Shown here: piece after piece, positions 1 to 8,874 of the stretch
Position numbering within the stretch: the first letter of the stretch is position 1
Layout of the letters: each line of letters opens with the position of its first letter
NCBI GenBank assembly: GCA_019550975.1
Contig: SDWH01000010.1
Coordinates: 1 to 64,000 of the forward strand
Reading direction: 5' to 3'
Source of the DNA: Bacteroidales bacterium SW299
GTDB taxonomy: Bacteria; Bacteroidota; Bacteroidia; Bacteroidales; Bacteroidaceae
DNA length: 64,000 nucleotides
Notes under the pieces: model-generated
The model's input: only the letters and a program-made list of their open reading frames with translations
Told to the model about the DNA's origin: nothing
The model's database searches: none
Translations under genes and position numbers: made by a program

Positions 1-45
1 TTACAAAAAAGCCAACTAACTCGCAATGAATTAGTTGGCTAATTT
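1..45 (-). terminator. hairpin terminator
   Basis: Ten-base arms AGCCAACTAA (10-19) and TTAGTTGGCT (31-40) pair perfectly. Read on the minus strand the hairpin runs straight into six T residues, the form of an intrinsic terminator. It lies about 300 bases beyond the PepSY-like gene, the only minus-strand gene pointing at it. A weaker T-rich stretch also follows on the plus strand, so it may also stop a gene entering from the left. Confidence 0.5.
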
Positions 46-130
46 TATACTATTTCTTGAATATCCCTTTCATCACATCAATTCATTTTGTACACTCAGA
101 AAGAAAGAGGGTGTGTCGAAATTGTTCTTT

Positions 131-209
131 GAACACAGAGGCACAGAGACACAAATTTTTATTTATTTGATAATAAAATGTATATACTCTGTGACTCTGC
201 ACTCAGTTC
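131..209. repeat. CACAGAG-type imperfect inverted repeat
   Basis: The left arm (131-153) carries CACAGAGGCACAGAGACACA and the right arm (185-209) carries CTCTGTGACTCTGC, an imperfect complement. The bases between are AT-rich. Related CACAG-rich hairpins lie at 39403-39459 and 61865-61918. Apart from this element and the hairpin at the left edge, I see nothing gene-like in 1-340; the short open frames here have no family resemblance. Confidence 0.45.
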
Positions 210-340
210 CTTAATTACGGCACATCCTCTTTCTTTTTTATCTGTTCCTCTCTTTTTCTTTATCAGACAGCCTGCCTCTCTCCTCACAAAAGCAGGAAAA
301 ATCCCCGAAAGGCCTGTTCCTGATGACAAAGACAGTTACG

Positions 341-1291
341 TTACGTCCACTCGTCCCAAAGATCACTCCACCAGCCGTCTTCCCAGTCTTCAGGAAACTC
401 TTTCACAATGTTTCCGTCTTGATCGACAATGACCAGCCAATCGTCGTCGTGGCGTTCGGCCTCAATGGCATAAAATATGCCCCGGCGGGAATCAAGCACG
501 TCAATGTCGTCATCATCGATGTCATGGTAGCCTTTTGACCATAAATTGCTCCACAAGTTATCGGGCAGACTGCTGAATCTAGGCTCTTCCCACCAAGTGC
601 CAACCCACTCGTTCCGGAAGTTGAAGTAAACTTCTTTTTCATAGCCTTCATGACGGATTTCAAACTCCATGAAACCGTCTTCCCAATCGCTGTCTTCAAT
701 GCGCGCGCCGGGGTATCGGTCTGCGATAAATTCTCTGGGAGTCATCGGCTGCTGTTCAGGAACGAAGTCGATATGGTTATCGTCTTCGGGCGCACCGATA
801 ACTTCATCAACAAGTTTGCCCTCCAAAGTATAATAGAGATCAACGTCGGTCTCCGTTCCGTTCTCATTCTTGTCTACCTCGATGACATAAAACGTTTCAG
901 ATCCTGCGCGTTCCAACACATTGGCTTCATCGTCCACTGTCCAAGGCGATTGGGCGTAGACGCTGGATTCAAAGGCGCTGCGCACAGCTGCCGGGAGACT
1001 GCTGAACGGTATTTCACGGTCGGTCATGCTCCAACGATTGCTCGTGCGTGAAAACCACGCAGTGCAGTTGGGTTGCATCATTTCGGCCCGCGTACCTGCA
1101 TCATAGAAACGAGCGACATCGTAGTCATCGATGGTCGTCCAAGAGACGTTGGTCGCGTTGGGAAACATTTCGTTAAACGCCTTGACGATTTCGCTAGGCG
1201 GAGTTCCGGACAAGCTGTCATCATCACTGCATGACGACAGCACGAACACACTGCATAAAGCAGCCATCAAAAAAAACTTAAACTGTTTCAT
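341..1291 (-). CDS. PepSY-like domain lipoprotein
   Basis: A 316-residue predicted lipoprotein. The N terminus is a typical signal peptide ending in a lipobox with Cys at about 21 followed by SDDD, the acidic pattern linked to surface export in Bacteroides. Two repeated modules follow. Each has an N-terminal helix of the form 'P..V..AF...FP.A..V.W' (about 33-52) or 'TPREFIADRYPGARI' (about 185-199) and then beta strands ending in a Y/F-x-V/I-E-V or YAIE motif. This is the layout of the PepSY-like (DUF2874) proteins of Bacteroidetes, which have no known enzymatic role. The C terminus is rich in Trp and Asp. It stands alone, with an upstream palindrome at 1353-1371. The family call rests on motif resemblance only. 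Confidence 0.75.
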   Translation of the reverse strand: MKQFKFFLMAALCSVFVLSSCSDDDSLSGTPPSEIVKAFNEMFPNATNVSWTTIDDYDVARFYDAGTRAEMMQPNCTAWFSRTSNRWSMTDREIPFSSLPAAVRSAFESSVYAQSPWTVDDEANVLERAGSETFYVIEVDKNENGTETDVDLYYTLEGKLVDEVIGAPEDDNHIDFVPEQQPMTPREFIADRYPGARIEDSDWEDGFMEFEIRHEGYEKEVYFNFRNEWVGTWWEEPRFSSLPDNLWSNLWSKGYHDIDDDDIDVLDSRRGIFYAIEAERHDDDWLVIVDQDGNIVKEFPEDWEDGWWSDLWDEWT

Positions 1292-1352
1292 AGTACAAGT
1301 GGATTAGAATATCGTATCGCTATAAATAAAAGCATTTTTCTTCAAAAAGGTG

Positions 1353-1371
1353 AACAATAACTGTTATTGTT
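1353..1371. promoter_or_regulatory. perfect 9-1-9 palindrome upstream of the PepSY-like gene
   Basis: AACAATAAC-T-GTTATTGTT is an exact 19-base inverted repeat, 62 bases before the start codon of the PepSY-like lipoprotein. Its size and symmetry suit a dimeric regulator, but no TAnnTTTG element is visible beside it and no regulator can be named. Confidence 0.35.
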
Positions 1372-1456
1372 ATTAACCTTTAACTGAATTAACCAAAAGC
1401 AGAGCATCACCACTTTTTTCAGACCCCTATATAGATTTCAAGGTTCGTTTAAAAGC

Positions 1457-1485
1457 AAAAGGCAGAGCCGCAACACGACCCTGCC
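1457..1485 (-). terminator. intrinsic terminator of ettA
   Basis: On the minus strand a nine-pair stem, GGCAGGGTC with GGCTCTGCC (two G-U pairs), encloses a seven-base loop and is followed by TTTT. It starts 15 bases after the ettA stop codon and should end the MFS-ettA transcript. Confidence 0.7.
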
Positions 1486-1499
1486 TCGTTGATAAGAAA

Positions 1500-3188
1500 T
1501 CAGTCTTCCATCAATTTGCGATAGCGCACGCGCTTCGGCTCTACGTTGCCCATGCGCTTCATCTTGTTCTCTTCGTATTCGGTGTACGATCCTTCAAAAT
1601 AGAACACCTCGCTGTTGCCCTCGAACGCAAGGATATGCGTACAGATACGGTCGAGGAACCAGCGGTCGTGGCTGATAACCACCGCACAGCCCGCAAAGTC
1701 TTCCAAGCCTTCTTCCAGCGCACGGAGGGTGTTAACGTCAATGTCGTTGGTCGGCTCATCGAGCAGCAGCACGTTTCCTTCCTCCTTCAGCGCCATGGCC
1801 AGATGCAGACGGTTGCGTTCACCTCCCGAAAGCATGCCGCAGAGCTTTTCCTGATCGGAACCGGAGAAGTTGAAACGGCTCAGATAGGCACGCGCATTGA
1901 TGTCGCGGTTACCCATACGGAGCAGTTCGTTTCCGCCGCTGATCACCTGATAGACAGTCTTGTTCGGGTCGATATCCTTGTGCTGCTGGTCAACATAGGC
2001 AACCTTCACCGTTTCGCCCACTTCAAACTCTCCCCTGTCCGGCTTTTCAAGTCCCATAATCAGGCGGAACAGCGTCGTCTTGCCCGCACCGTTCGGACCG
2101 ATAACACCCACGATGCCGTTGGGAGGAAGCATGAAGTTGAGGTCGTCAAACAGCAGCTTGTCGCCATAAGCCTTCGCCACATGCTTGGCTTCGATAACCT
2201 TGTTTCCCAGACGCGGACCGTTCGGGATGAATATTTCCAGCTTCTCTTCCTTCTCCTTCACATCCTCGTTCAGCAGCTTGTCGTAAGAGTTCAGACGGGC
2301 CTTTCCCTTTGCCTGACGGGCCTTGGGAGCCATGCGCACCCATTCCAGCTCGCGTTCCAGCGTTTTGCGGCGCTTGCTTGCCACTTTTTCTTCCATTTCC
2401 ATGCGTTTGGTCTTCTGCTCCAGCCAGCTCGAATAGTTTCCCTTCCATGGGATACCTTCGCCACGGTCGAGTTCCAGAATCCATCCGGCCACGTGATCAA
2501 GAAAGTAACGGTCGTGCGTCACGGCGATTACCGTTCCTTCATACTGCTGCAGATGCTGTTCCAGCCAGTCGATGCTTTCTGCATCCAGGTGGTTGGTAGG
2601 CTCGTCCAGCAGAAGGATGTCCGGCTTCTGAAGCAGCAGGCGGCACAAAGCCACACGGCGGCGTTCACCTCCCGAAAGGTTCTTCACCGGCTGGTCTTCG
2701 GGAGGACAGCGCAGCGCATCCATCGCACGTTCCAGCTTGCTGTCCAGGTTCCATGCGTCTGTAGCGTCAATGATATCCTGCAGTTCGGCCTGGCGGGCGA
2801 AAAGCGCATCCATCTTTTCCGGATCTTCATAATATTCCGGAAGCCCGAACTTCTGGTTGATTTCTTCATATTCCGCCAATGCGTCCACGGTGCTCTGCAC
2901 ACCTTCCATCACCACCTCCTTGACCGTCTTTTCATTGTCGAGCTGAGGTTCCTGAGCCAGATAGCCCACCGAATAGCCCGGAGAGAAAACCACTTCGCCC
3001 TGATAGTTCTGGTCCAGTCCGGCGATAATCTTCAGCAACGTAGACTTTCCCGAACCGTTCAAACCGATGATACCGATCTTCGCTCCGTAGAAAAAGGATA
3101 GGTAGATGTCTTTCAATACCTGTCTGTTGTTCTGGAATGACTTGCTCACTCCCACCATCGAAAAGATAATCTTCTTGTCGTCTGCCAT
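1500..3188 (-). CDS. ettA: energy-dependent translational throttle protein EttA (ABC-F)
   Basis: A 562-residue soluble protein with two ABC ATPase domains and no membrane segments, as in ABC-F proteins that act at the ribosomal E site and couple translation to the ATP/ADP ratio. Domain 1 has Walker A GLNGSGKST (about 42-50), the signature LSGGERRR and Walker B LLLDEPTNHLD. Domain 2 repeats these with GPNGAGKTT, LSGGERNR and LLLDEPTNDID. The charged linker (about 245-320), including an ARQAKGKAR run, corresponds to the P-site tRNA interaction motif. Length and motifs fit EttA rather than Uup, which is longer with a C-terminal coiled coil. The start is 19 bases after the MFS gene stop, so the two genes are probably cotranscribed. 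A terminator follows. Confidence 0.93.
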   Translation of the reverse strand: MADDKKIIFSMVGVSKSFQNNRQVLKDIYLSFFYGAKIGIIGLNGSGKSTLLKIIAGLDQNYQGEVVFSPGYSVGYLAQEPQLDNEKTVKEVVMEGVQSTVDALAEYEEINQKFGLPEYYEDPEKMDALFARQAELQDIIDATDAWNLDSKLERAMDALRCPPEDQPVKNLSGGERRRVALCRLLLQKPDILLLDEPTNHLDAESIDWLEQHLQQYEGTVIAVTHDRYFLDHVAGWILELDRGEGIPWKGNYSSWLEQKTKRMEMEEKVASKRRKTLERELEWVRMAPKARQAKGKARLNSYDKLLNEDVKEKEEKLEIFIPNGPRLGNKVIEAKHVAKAYGDKLLFDDLNFMLPPNGIVGVIGPNGAGKTTLFRLIMGLEKPDRGEFEVGETVKVAYVDQQHKDIDPNKTVYQVISGGNELLRMGNRDINARAYLSRFNFSGSDQEKLCGMLSGGERNRLHLAMALKEEGNVLLLDEPTNDIDVNTLRALEEGLEDFAGCAVVISHDRWFLDRICTHILAFEGNSEVFYFEGSYTEYEENKMKRMGNVEPKRVRYRKLMED

Positions 3189-3207
3189 ATTCTTTATTGG
3201 TTGTTAG

Positions 3208-4374
3208 TTAAATAATGTCTGCGTCTTGCAGCTTCCGGATGTAATAACGGTGCACATAGAGCTGGTAAAAGAGCAATCCCGCCACGCCGATAACAAAAGC
3301 CGTCACAAACGGATTGCCTACACTCATCCGGGATTCCCATTGGCAAAGCAAATAGCCGGCCGTCACTCCAACTCCCCAAAGGAGCTGGAACGTGTGATAA
3401 CCGGTTCCCCGTTCGCAATGGAGCGGAAGGAGAATCATCATCCGCAGGAACTGGTAGAGGGAAAGCCCCAAACCCAGCCCTGCCAGAACTCCCGCACATC
3501 CGAACGCACGGTGACCGAAATCGGGGAAGCCGAGTATGCCCAATGAGGCAAGCATCAGCAGCATTCCTGCACCGTTCAGCAACCGTCCGCCCACTTTCAG
3601 CGTGATGAAACGGCTCACCGGCAAAAATACAAAAAATCCCGCACCCATGTAAAGATAAAAGTGAGTATATCCATAGCCTACCGTTCCGAGCAGAAAACCC
3701 AGCATGACGGGTACGGTCATCATGTTCAGTCCGGACAGACAGGTGCGGAACAGCAGGAAGCGGTCGAACGAAAGCAGCGGAACATCCAAAGGGGCACGGA
3801 AACAGACTCGTACCGCGGAAACCAGCACTACCGACACAAGCGCAAGACATGCCGAAAGCATGAACGCACCGTCGGACGAAATGACAAAGGGGCCTCCTCC
3901 TTCTATGCCCAGCACGATTCCGGCCAGCATACCCACGAGTCCCGCCCACGTGAAGCAGGCATTCGCCCCGTCCCGATGACGGCTGGGAGTGACATCGATG
4001 ACCAGCGTGCTTCCCATCGACATCAAGGCTACTCCGAACATCGCTCCCTGAAGGAGCAGCCAGGCTATCATCCACCTGACATCAGACACATAGCCATAGA
4101 ACACCGTTATTACGGACAACAGGAGAATGCTGTACACGCACACATGCTTCCGCTTGAAGCGGTCCACCAGATAGGCGTTGAAAGGACCGGAAAGGAATGG
4201 GGCGATTCCGAAAACGGATGTTATCAGAGCCGCATGCAGCCCGTCGCATTCCAAAGCCGCCTGAATCCAACCGTGAAGGACTGGAAACAGCATATAGACC
4301 GACATGAAAAGGAACACGTTCGCCAGCACCAGCAGACAGAAGTTCCGGTTCCACAAGCCGTGATTAGTCGCCAT
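3208..4374 (-). CDS. MFS family transporter
   Basis: A predicted 388-residue inner-membrane transporter with about twelve hydrophobic segments, the usual size of a major facilitator protein. After TM2 it has the loop 'YLVDRFKRKHV', a variant of the MFS loop 2-3 motif (D-R-x-G-R-R/K). An upstream in-frame ATG at 4431 is possible, but the first 19 residues it adds are not part of the fold; the ATG at 4374 puts the first membrane segment at residues 10-30. The substrate cannot be told; it resembles the exporter-type permeases often labelled putative drug or sugar transporters in Bacteroides. It is followed at 19 bases by ettA. Confidence 0.85.
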   Translation of the reverse strand: MATNHGLWNRNFCLLVLANVFLFMSVYMLFPVLHGWIQAALECDGLHAALITSVFGIAPFLSGPFNAYLVDRFKRKHVCVYSILLLSVITVFYGYVSDVRWMIAWLLLQGAMFGVALMSMGSTLVIDVTPSRHRDGANACFTWAGLVGMLAGIVLGIEGGGPFVISSDGAFMLSACLALVSVVLVSAVRVCFRAPLDVPLLSFDRFLLFRTCLSGLNMMTVPVMLGFLLGTVGYGYTHFYLYMGAGFFVFLPVSRFITLKVGGRLLNGAGMLLMLASLGILGFPDFGHRAFGCAGVLAGLGLGLSLYQFLRMMILLPLHCERGTGYHTFQLLWGVGVTAGYLLCQWESRMSVGNPFVTAFVIGVAGLLFYQLYVHRYYIRKLQDADII

Positions 4375-4457
4375 TGAGTCTACTTTTATAAATGAAGAAT
4401 GAAGCATCAAGAATGGGAGAAAATTCTTCACTATCCACTCTTAACACTTCACTCAAA

Positions 4458-5279
4458 TCAATACTGTTCTGTTTCGTTGGGGAAATCGCCCGACTTCACA
4501 TCGGCCACGTAATGTCCGATGGCATCTGTCATCACCGTGTTCAGGTCTGCGTAACGGCGCAGGAACTTCGGGCTGAAGCCTTTGGTCATGCCCAGCATGT
4601 CGGCCACCACAAGCACCTGTCCGTCAACGCCCCCTCCGGCACCGATTCCAATCACGGGAATCGAAAGCTCTGAAGCCACACGTGCGGCAAGAGCTGCCGG
4701 AACTTTTTCGAGCACAAGGGCGAAGCACCCGATTTCTTCAAGCACATGCGCGTCGCGCACCAGCTTTTCGGCCTCAGCGTCATCCTTGGCACGCACGCCA
4801 TACGTCCCGTACTTGTTGATGGACTGGGGCATCAGTCCCAAATGTCCCATCACGGGCACTCCGGCTGCAATTATTCTGGAGAACACGTCCCTGTATTCCT
4901 CTCCGCCTTCCAGTTTCAGCGCATCGGCACCCGTTTCCTTCATCATCCGCACGGCATTCGCCACACCTTCGTAGGGGTCAGCCTGATAAGAGCCGAAGGG
5001 CATGTCCACAACAACCAGCGCACGCTTCACGCCGCGTGCCACCGACCTGCCGTGGTAAATCATCTGATCGACGGTTATGGGAAGCGTAGTGGCATTTCCC
5101 GCCATCACGTTCGAAGCGGAATCGCCCACCAGAATCACATCCATACCGGCGCCGTCTACAATCTGCGCTACGGTATAATCATAAGCTGTCAGCATGGAAA
5201 TCTTTTCTCCCTGCCGCTTCATTTCAATCAATCGGTGAGTGGTGACCTTGCGGGCATCACTCGACAAATATCCTGCCAT
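4458..5279 (-). CDS. panB: 3-methyl-2-oxobutanoate hydroxymethyltransferase
   Basis: A 273-residue cytoplasmic TIM-barrel enzyme for the first step of pantothenate synthesis: transfer of a hydroxymethyl group from methylene-tetrahydrofolate to 2-oxoisovalerate, giving ketopantoate. Diagnostic segments are MLTAYDYT (about 29-36), [11 protein letters not shown] near 52-62, DMPFGSYQ and GEEYRDVF. The conserved GHLGLMPQS and GIGAG segments follow. Length matches the family (about 265-275). No other pan genes are in the window. The gap to the downstream MFS gene (83 bases) holds a low-complexity run related to AATGAAGAATGAAG, a common Bacteroides intergenic sequence. Upstream are the 22-bp tandem repeats. 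Confidence 0.95.
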   Translation of the reverse strand: MAGYLSSDARKVTTHRLIEMKRQGEKISMLTAYDYTVAQIVDGAGMDVILVGDSASNVMAGNATTLPITVDQMIYHGRSVARGVKRALVVVDMPFGSYQADPYEGVANAVRMMKETGADALKLEGGEEYRDVFSRIIAAGVPVMGHLGLMPQSINKYGTYGVRAKDDAEAEKLVRDAHVLEEIGCFALVLEKVPAALAARVASELSIPVIGIGAGGGVDGQVLVVADMLGMTKGFSPKFLRRYADLNTVMTDAIGHYVADVKSGDFPNETEQY

Positions 5280-5346
5280 AAATCACTTAATTAAAAAACG
5301 TTCATAATACCTTCCGAACGGGAATCACGGCATATTCAGAAAATAA

Positions 5347-5434
5347 CCCGTCAAGTCAATCAAAATATCCCAACAAGTCAATTAAAATGTCCCGTCATCT
5401 TCATCAAGATGTCCCGTCATTTTTACGCCGGGAA
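5347..5434. repeat. 22-bp tandem repeat, about 4 copies
   Basis: Units start at 5347, 5369, 5391 and 5413, each opening with CCCGTCA or CCCAACA and, in the first three, ending in an A/T-rich half. The second unit begins CCCAACAAGTCAAT, identical over 14 bases to a unit at 50311 in the SusCD locus, which also has a 22-base period. It lies between the HAD phosphatase stop and the panB start. Confidence 0.8.
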
Positions 5435-5504
5435 GAGATTCCCTCCCCCAAAAGCCAGACAAAAGTAAGGCAAATCTCTGATATAAACAACTTTTAACGG
5501 GCAA

Positions 5505-6158
5505 TTAATGCAAAAGGAGGCCCATCATCTCGGGATAGCTGAAAGCGGTGAAATCGGGGATGACCAGCGCGCATTTGCCGGCTATCGCCTCTTTGGGATT
5601 GGTGGTGCTCAGACCTACCACCGTCATTCCCGCCGCATTCCCGGCCTCAAGCCCGTGGAAAGAATCCTCGAATACCACGCAGTTTTCCGGAACAGTTCCG
5701 AAAACCTCCGCACCGAGAAGGAAACAGTCGGGTGCTGGCTTCGAACGGGCAAACATTTCTGCGGTCAGAATGCGGTCGACCAACTGCTTCAGCTCCGGAT
5801 GAACGGCATATACGTTAGCCATCTTCTTCTCGTTCGAGCTGGTCACGATGGCAATCTTCACTCCATGGGCATGAAGTTCGCGCATGAAGTCCACCACCCC
5901 CGGAATATACTCATAGCTCATCTGTTCCTCAAAACGGTTCAGCCCCTCGGTTATCTCGGCCTGCTCTTTTTCCATTCCGGCAAAATAACGGCCGTAAATC
6001 TGGTTCAAAGTCTGTCCTTTGATGATTTTTCCGAACTCCTCGTGTTCGGGATGATACTTCTTCCCCACCTCGTTCCAAAAGATGCTGTACTGCGACTCTG
6101 TATCCATCACCACTCCGTCAAAATCAAAAAGAGCGGCTGCGCATTTTGTCATGTCCAT
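5505..6158 (-). CDS. HAD-superfamily phosphatase, beta-phosphoglucomutase-like
   Basis: A 217-residue cytoplasmic enzyme of HAD subfamily IA with an alpha-helical cap after motif I. Motif I is FDFDGVVMDTE with nucleophile Asp12 and acid/base Asp14, motif II is the Ser of TSSNEKK, motif III the Lys of RSKPAPD and motif IV VFEDS. The nearest relatives in sequence style are beta-phosphoglucomutases and sugar-phosphate phosphatases; the substrate cannot be read from sequence. I chose the ATG at 6158 because the upstream in-frame ATG (6203) lies upstream of the promoter match. A TTTG-N21-TAAACTTG match ends six bases before this ATG, so the mRNA may be nearly leaderless. It is divergent from the MATE gene. 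Confidence 0.85.
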   Translation of the reverse strand: MDMTKCAAALFDFDGVVMDTESQYSIFWNEVGKKYHPEHEEFGKIIKGQTLNQIYGRYFAGMEKEQAEITEGLNRFEEQMSYEYIPGVVDFMRELHAHGVKIAIVTSSNEKKMANVYAVHPELKQLVDRILTAEMFARSKPAPDCFLLGAEVFGTVPENCVVFEDSFHGLEAGNAAGMTVVGLSTTNPKEAIAGKCALVIPDFTAFSYPEMMGLLLH

Positions 6159-6164
6159 GTGATT

Positions 6165-6197
6165 CAAGTTTAATTTAGTTTGATTTAACGGTGCAAA
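6165..6197 (-). promoter_or_regulatory. promoter of the HAD phosphatase gene
   Basis: On the minus strand, TTTG (6194-6197), 21 bases, then TAAACTTG (6165-6172), one mismatch from the Bacteroides TAnnTTTG element. Transcription would start within a few bases of the ATG at 6158. Confidence 0.45.
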
Positions 6198-6230
6198 TTT
6201 CATAAATATCCGCCCATCTTCCTAACTTTG
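6198..6230 (+). promoter_or_regulatory. promoter of the MATE gene
   Basis: TTTC (6198-6201), 21 bases, then a perfect TAnnTTTG element, TAACTTTG (6223-6230). The start codon is 30 bases downstream. Its -33 element directly abuts the -33 element of the divergent HAD promoter. Confidence 0.55.
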
Positions 6231-6260
6231 CCACACAATTTTAACGAAAGAATACAAAAA

Positions 6261-7628
6261 ATGGAAACCAATAATCCGCATGTGCTTGGGGAAGCACCTA
6301 TCGGGAAATTGCTGTGGCAATATTCCATTCCGGCTATCATCGGAATGACCCTGACTTCTTTATACAACATCATCGACAGTATCTTTATCGGCCACGGCGT
6401 GGGAGCACTGGCTATTTCGGCTCTCGCCATCACGTTTCCGCTGATGAATCTGATCATCGCCTTCAGCACGCTGGTGGGAGTGGGCGGAGCAACCCTCTCA
6501 TCCATCCGGCTGGGACAAAAAGACCGGAGGGGAGCCGAATACATTCTGGGCAACGTAGCGGTGATGTGTGTGGTAAACGCCATCGTCTTCGGAGGAATCT
6601 CGCTGATCTTCCTCGACCCGATTCTGCGCTTCTTCGGAGCCACCGAGGCCACGCTCGCCTATGCACGCGACTTCATGCAGGTGATTCTTGCCGGCACGCC
6701 GATTTCTTACGTAATGATCGGACTCAACAACATCATGCGCGCCACCGGATACCCGAAGAAGGCCATGCTCTCATCTATGCTGACCGTGGGATGCAACGTC
6801 ATCTTCGCCCCGATCTTCATCTTCTGGTTCGACTGGGGGATCCGGGGAGCTGCACTGGCCACCATACTTTCCCAATTCATCGGAATGATTTGGGTGCTTG
6901 CTCACTTCTTCAGCAAAAAGAGCTATATCCGTTTTGAGAAACGCTGCTTCAAGCTGAGGAAAAACATCATCGAAAACGTGTTTGCCATCGGCATGTCGCC
7001 TTTTGTGATGAACGTGTGCGCCTGCTGCATCACGATTTTCATCAACAACAGCCTGCTGAAATATGGGGGCGATCTTTCTATCGGCGCATTCGGCATACTT
7101 AACCGTATCGTCATGCTCTTCATCATGATTGTAATGGGAATCACGATGGGAATGCAGCCCATCACCGGATACAACTACGGGGCGCAGCACTTTGCACGTG
7201 TGAAACAGACGCTCAGAATAGGAATTACAGCCGCGGTGACCATCACTACCTGCGGCTTTCTGGTCGGAGAGCTTTTCCCGTCCGTGTTCGTCGGAATGTT
7301 CACGACCAACGATGAACTGACCCGGCAGGCTACCGTAGCCCTCCGCTTCGGAATCGCCTCATTCCCGGTGGTAGGCGCACAGATCGTCATCACCCAGTTC
7401 TTCCAGTCGATCGGAAAAGCAAAAATATCCATCTTCCTTTCGCTTACCCGCCAGCTGCTTTTCCTGCTCCCCTGTCTGGCGCTATTCCCGCATTGGTATG
7501 AACTGAACGGAGTGTGGCTCAGTATGCCCGTATCTGATTTCTTCGCCTTTATAGCAGCCGTACTGATGCTGGCCTATCACTTCCGCACAAGGATGAAAAA
7601 TGCGGCCTCCACATCCGGAATCAGCTGA
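6261..7628 (+). CDS. MATE family efflux transporter
   Basis: A 455-residue inner-membrane protein with about twelve hydrophobic segments in two similar halves, as in the multidrug and toxic compound extrusion family, which exports cationic compounds using Na+ or H+ gradients. Conserved traits include the start 'LGEAPIGKLLWQYSIPAI', the LYNIIDSIFIG segment of TM2, and the repeated-half motif GMQPITGYNYGA(Q)(about 304-316). It resembles the MepA-like subgroup. The ATG at 6261 was chosen over 6228 because the region before it holds the promoter. Its 3' end overlaps the convergent Nramp gene by 8 bases. The substrate is unknown. Confidence 0.92.
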   Translation: METNNPHVLGEAPIGKLLWQYSIPAIIGMTLTSLYNIIDSIFIGHGVGALAISALAITFPLMNLIIAFSTLVGVGGATLSSIRLGQKDRRGAEYILGNVAVMCVVNAIVFGGISLIFLDPILRFFGATEATLAYARDFMQVILAGTPISYVMIGLNNIMRATGYPKKAMLSSMLTVGCNVIFAPIFIFWFDWGIRGAALATILSQFIGMIWVLAHFFSKKSYIRFEKRCFKLRKNIIENVFAIGMSPFVMNVCACCITIFINNSLLKYGGDLSIGAFGILNRIVMLFIMIVMGITMGMQPITGYNYGAQHFARVKQTLRIGITAAVTITTCGFLVGELFPSVFVGMFTTNDELTRQATVALRFGIASFPVVGAQIVITQFFQSIGKAKISIFLSLTRQLLFLLPCLALFPHWYELNGVWLSMPVSDFFAFIAAVLMLAYHFRTRMKNAASTSGIS

Positions 7629-8874
7629 ACAGCAGCATGATGTTCAGCACCGAAACGACAACCGCAATCGTATAAAGCACAAACGTACTCCAGCGGGAAT
7701 TGGCATATTCGCCCATCACCCGTCTAGATGAAGTGAGGCCCACCTGAAGAAAGACCGTAAAAGGCAGCTGGACACTCAGTACCATCTGCGAAATGATCAG
7801 TCCTTTAAAGGGATTGCCGATAAAGAAGATGACCAGCAGCGCCACTCCCAACGAAATCAGAATGCCAGCGCGCGAATGGATGTCCTTTATATGGTAAGAC
7901 TCGCCGAACATTCCGGCAAAGATGGAACCGGCAGCCATTCCGCTGGTCACGGTCGACGACAGCCCCGCCATCAGGAGAGCCAAAGCGAAGATTGTGCCGG
8001 CCTGGCTCCCCAGCAAAGGGTCGAGCAGCGACTTCGCCTGCTGCAATTCTTCCACCTGCACACCGCCGGCAAAGAAAGTGGATGCGGCAAGCAGAATCAT
8101 CGCACTGTTGATGGCCCACCCCACTCCCATCGAAAAGAGGGTATCATAAAATTCATATTTCAGCAAGCGGCGGATGGAACTGTCATCCCGCTTGTTATAC
8201 TCGCGGCTCTGCACCACCTCCGAATGAAGAAAAAGATTGTGAGGCATCACAACAGCCCCCAGCACACTCATGATAATCAGCAGGCTTCCTTCGGGAATGC
8301 TCGGAATTACCCACGAACGGGCAGCTGCCGGCCAGTCGATATCAACCAAAAACAATTCGTAAAGAAATGAAAGTCCGATAACTGACACAAAGCCGATGAT
8401 GGAACGCTCGATCCGCTTGTATGAGTTGGTGAAAAGCAGGATTACCACAAGCACCGTGGTCAGGATGGCTCCCCACATAATCGGGATTCCGGCAAGCATC
8501 TGCAGCGCAATGGCTCCGCCCAGTATCTCGGCCAACGAAGTGGAAACGGATGCCAGCACCGCACTGCCCAATATGGGGCGCGACACCCATCTGGGCGTAT
8601 AGCGCGTGGCAGCCTCACTCAGGCACAGGCCGGTAACAATGCCGAGATGCGCCACATTATGCTGCAACACGATAAGCATGACGGTAGACAACGTGACCAC
8701 CCAGAGCAGCGAATAGCCGAAATCGGATCCCGCAGCGAAATTTGACGCCCAGTTTCCGGGATCAATAAATCCCACAGTGACCAGCAGTCCGGGACCGATG
8801 TATTTGAAGAAATCCAGACCTCCCAGATAACGCTGGTGGTCTTTCCGTTTAAGTTCTTTGATTATATTCCACAT
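7621..8874 (-). CDS. mntH: Nramp-family divalent metal (Mn2+/Fe2+) transporter
   Basis: A 417-residue inner-membrane protein with about eleven hydrophobic segments. It keeps both family signatures: DPGNW in TM1 (within VGFIDPGNW), where Asp and Asn bind the metal, and the TM6 motif VVMPHNLFLH, whose Met confers selectivity for transition metals over Ca2+. It should import Mn2+ or Fe2+ with protons. The start at 8874 follows an AGGAG ribosome-binding site; the longer frame to 8982 runs into the upstream gene. TATTTTTG (8925-8932, minus strand) is a possible -7 element. No metal-regulator operator is recognisable. Confidence 0.92.
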   Translation of the reverse strand: MWNIIKELKRKDHQRYLGGLDFFKYIGPGLLVTVGFIDPGNWASNFAAGSDFGYSLLWVVTLSTVMLIVLQHNVAHLGIVTGLCLSEAATRYTPRWVSRPILGSAVLASVSTSLAEILGGAIALQMLAGIPIMWGAILTTVLVVILLFTNSYKRIERSIIGFVSVIGLSFLYELFLVDIDWPAAARSWVIPSIPEGSLLIIMSVLGAVVMPHNLFLHSEVVQSREYNKRDDSSIRRLLKYEFYDTLFSMGVGWAINSAMILLAASTFFAGGVQVEELQQAKSLLDPLLGSQAGTIFALALLMAGLSSTVTSGMAAGSIFAGMFGESYHIKDIHSRAGILISLGVALLVIFFIGNPFKGLIISQMVLSVQLPFTVFLQVGLTSSRRVMGEYANSRWSTFVLYTIAVVVSVLNIMLLFS

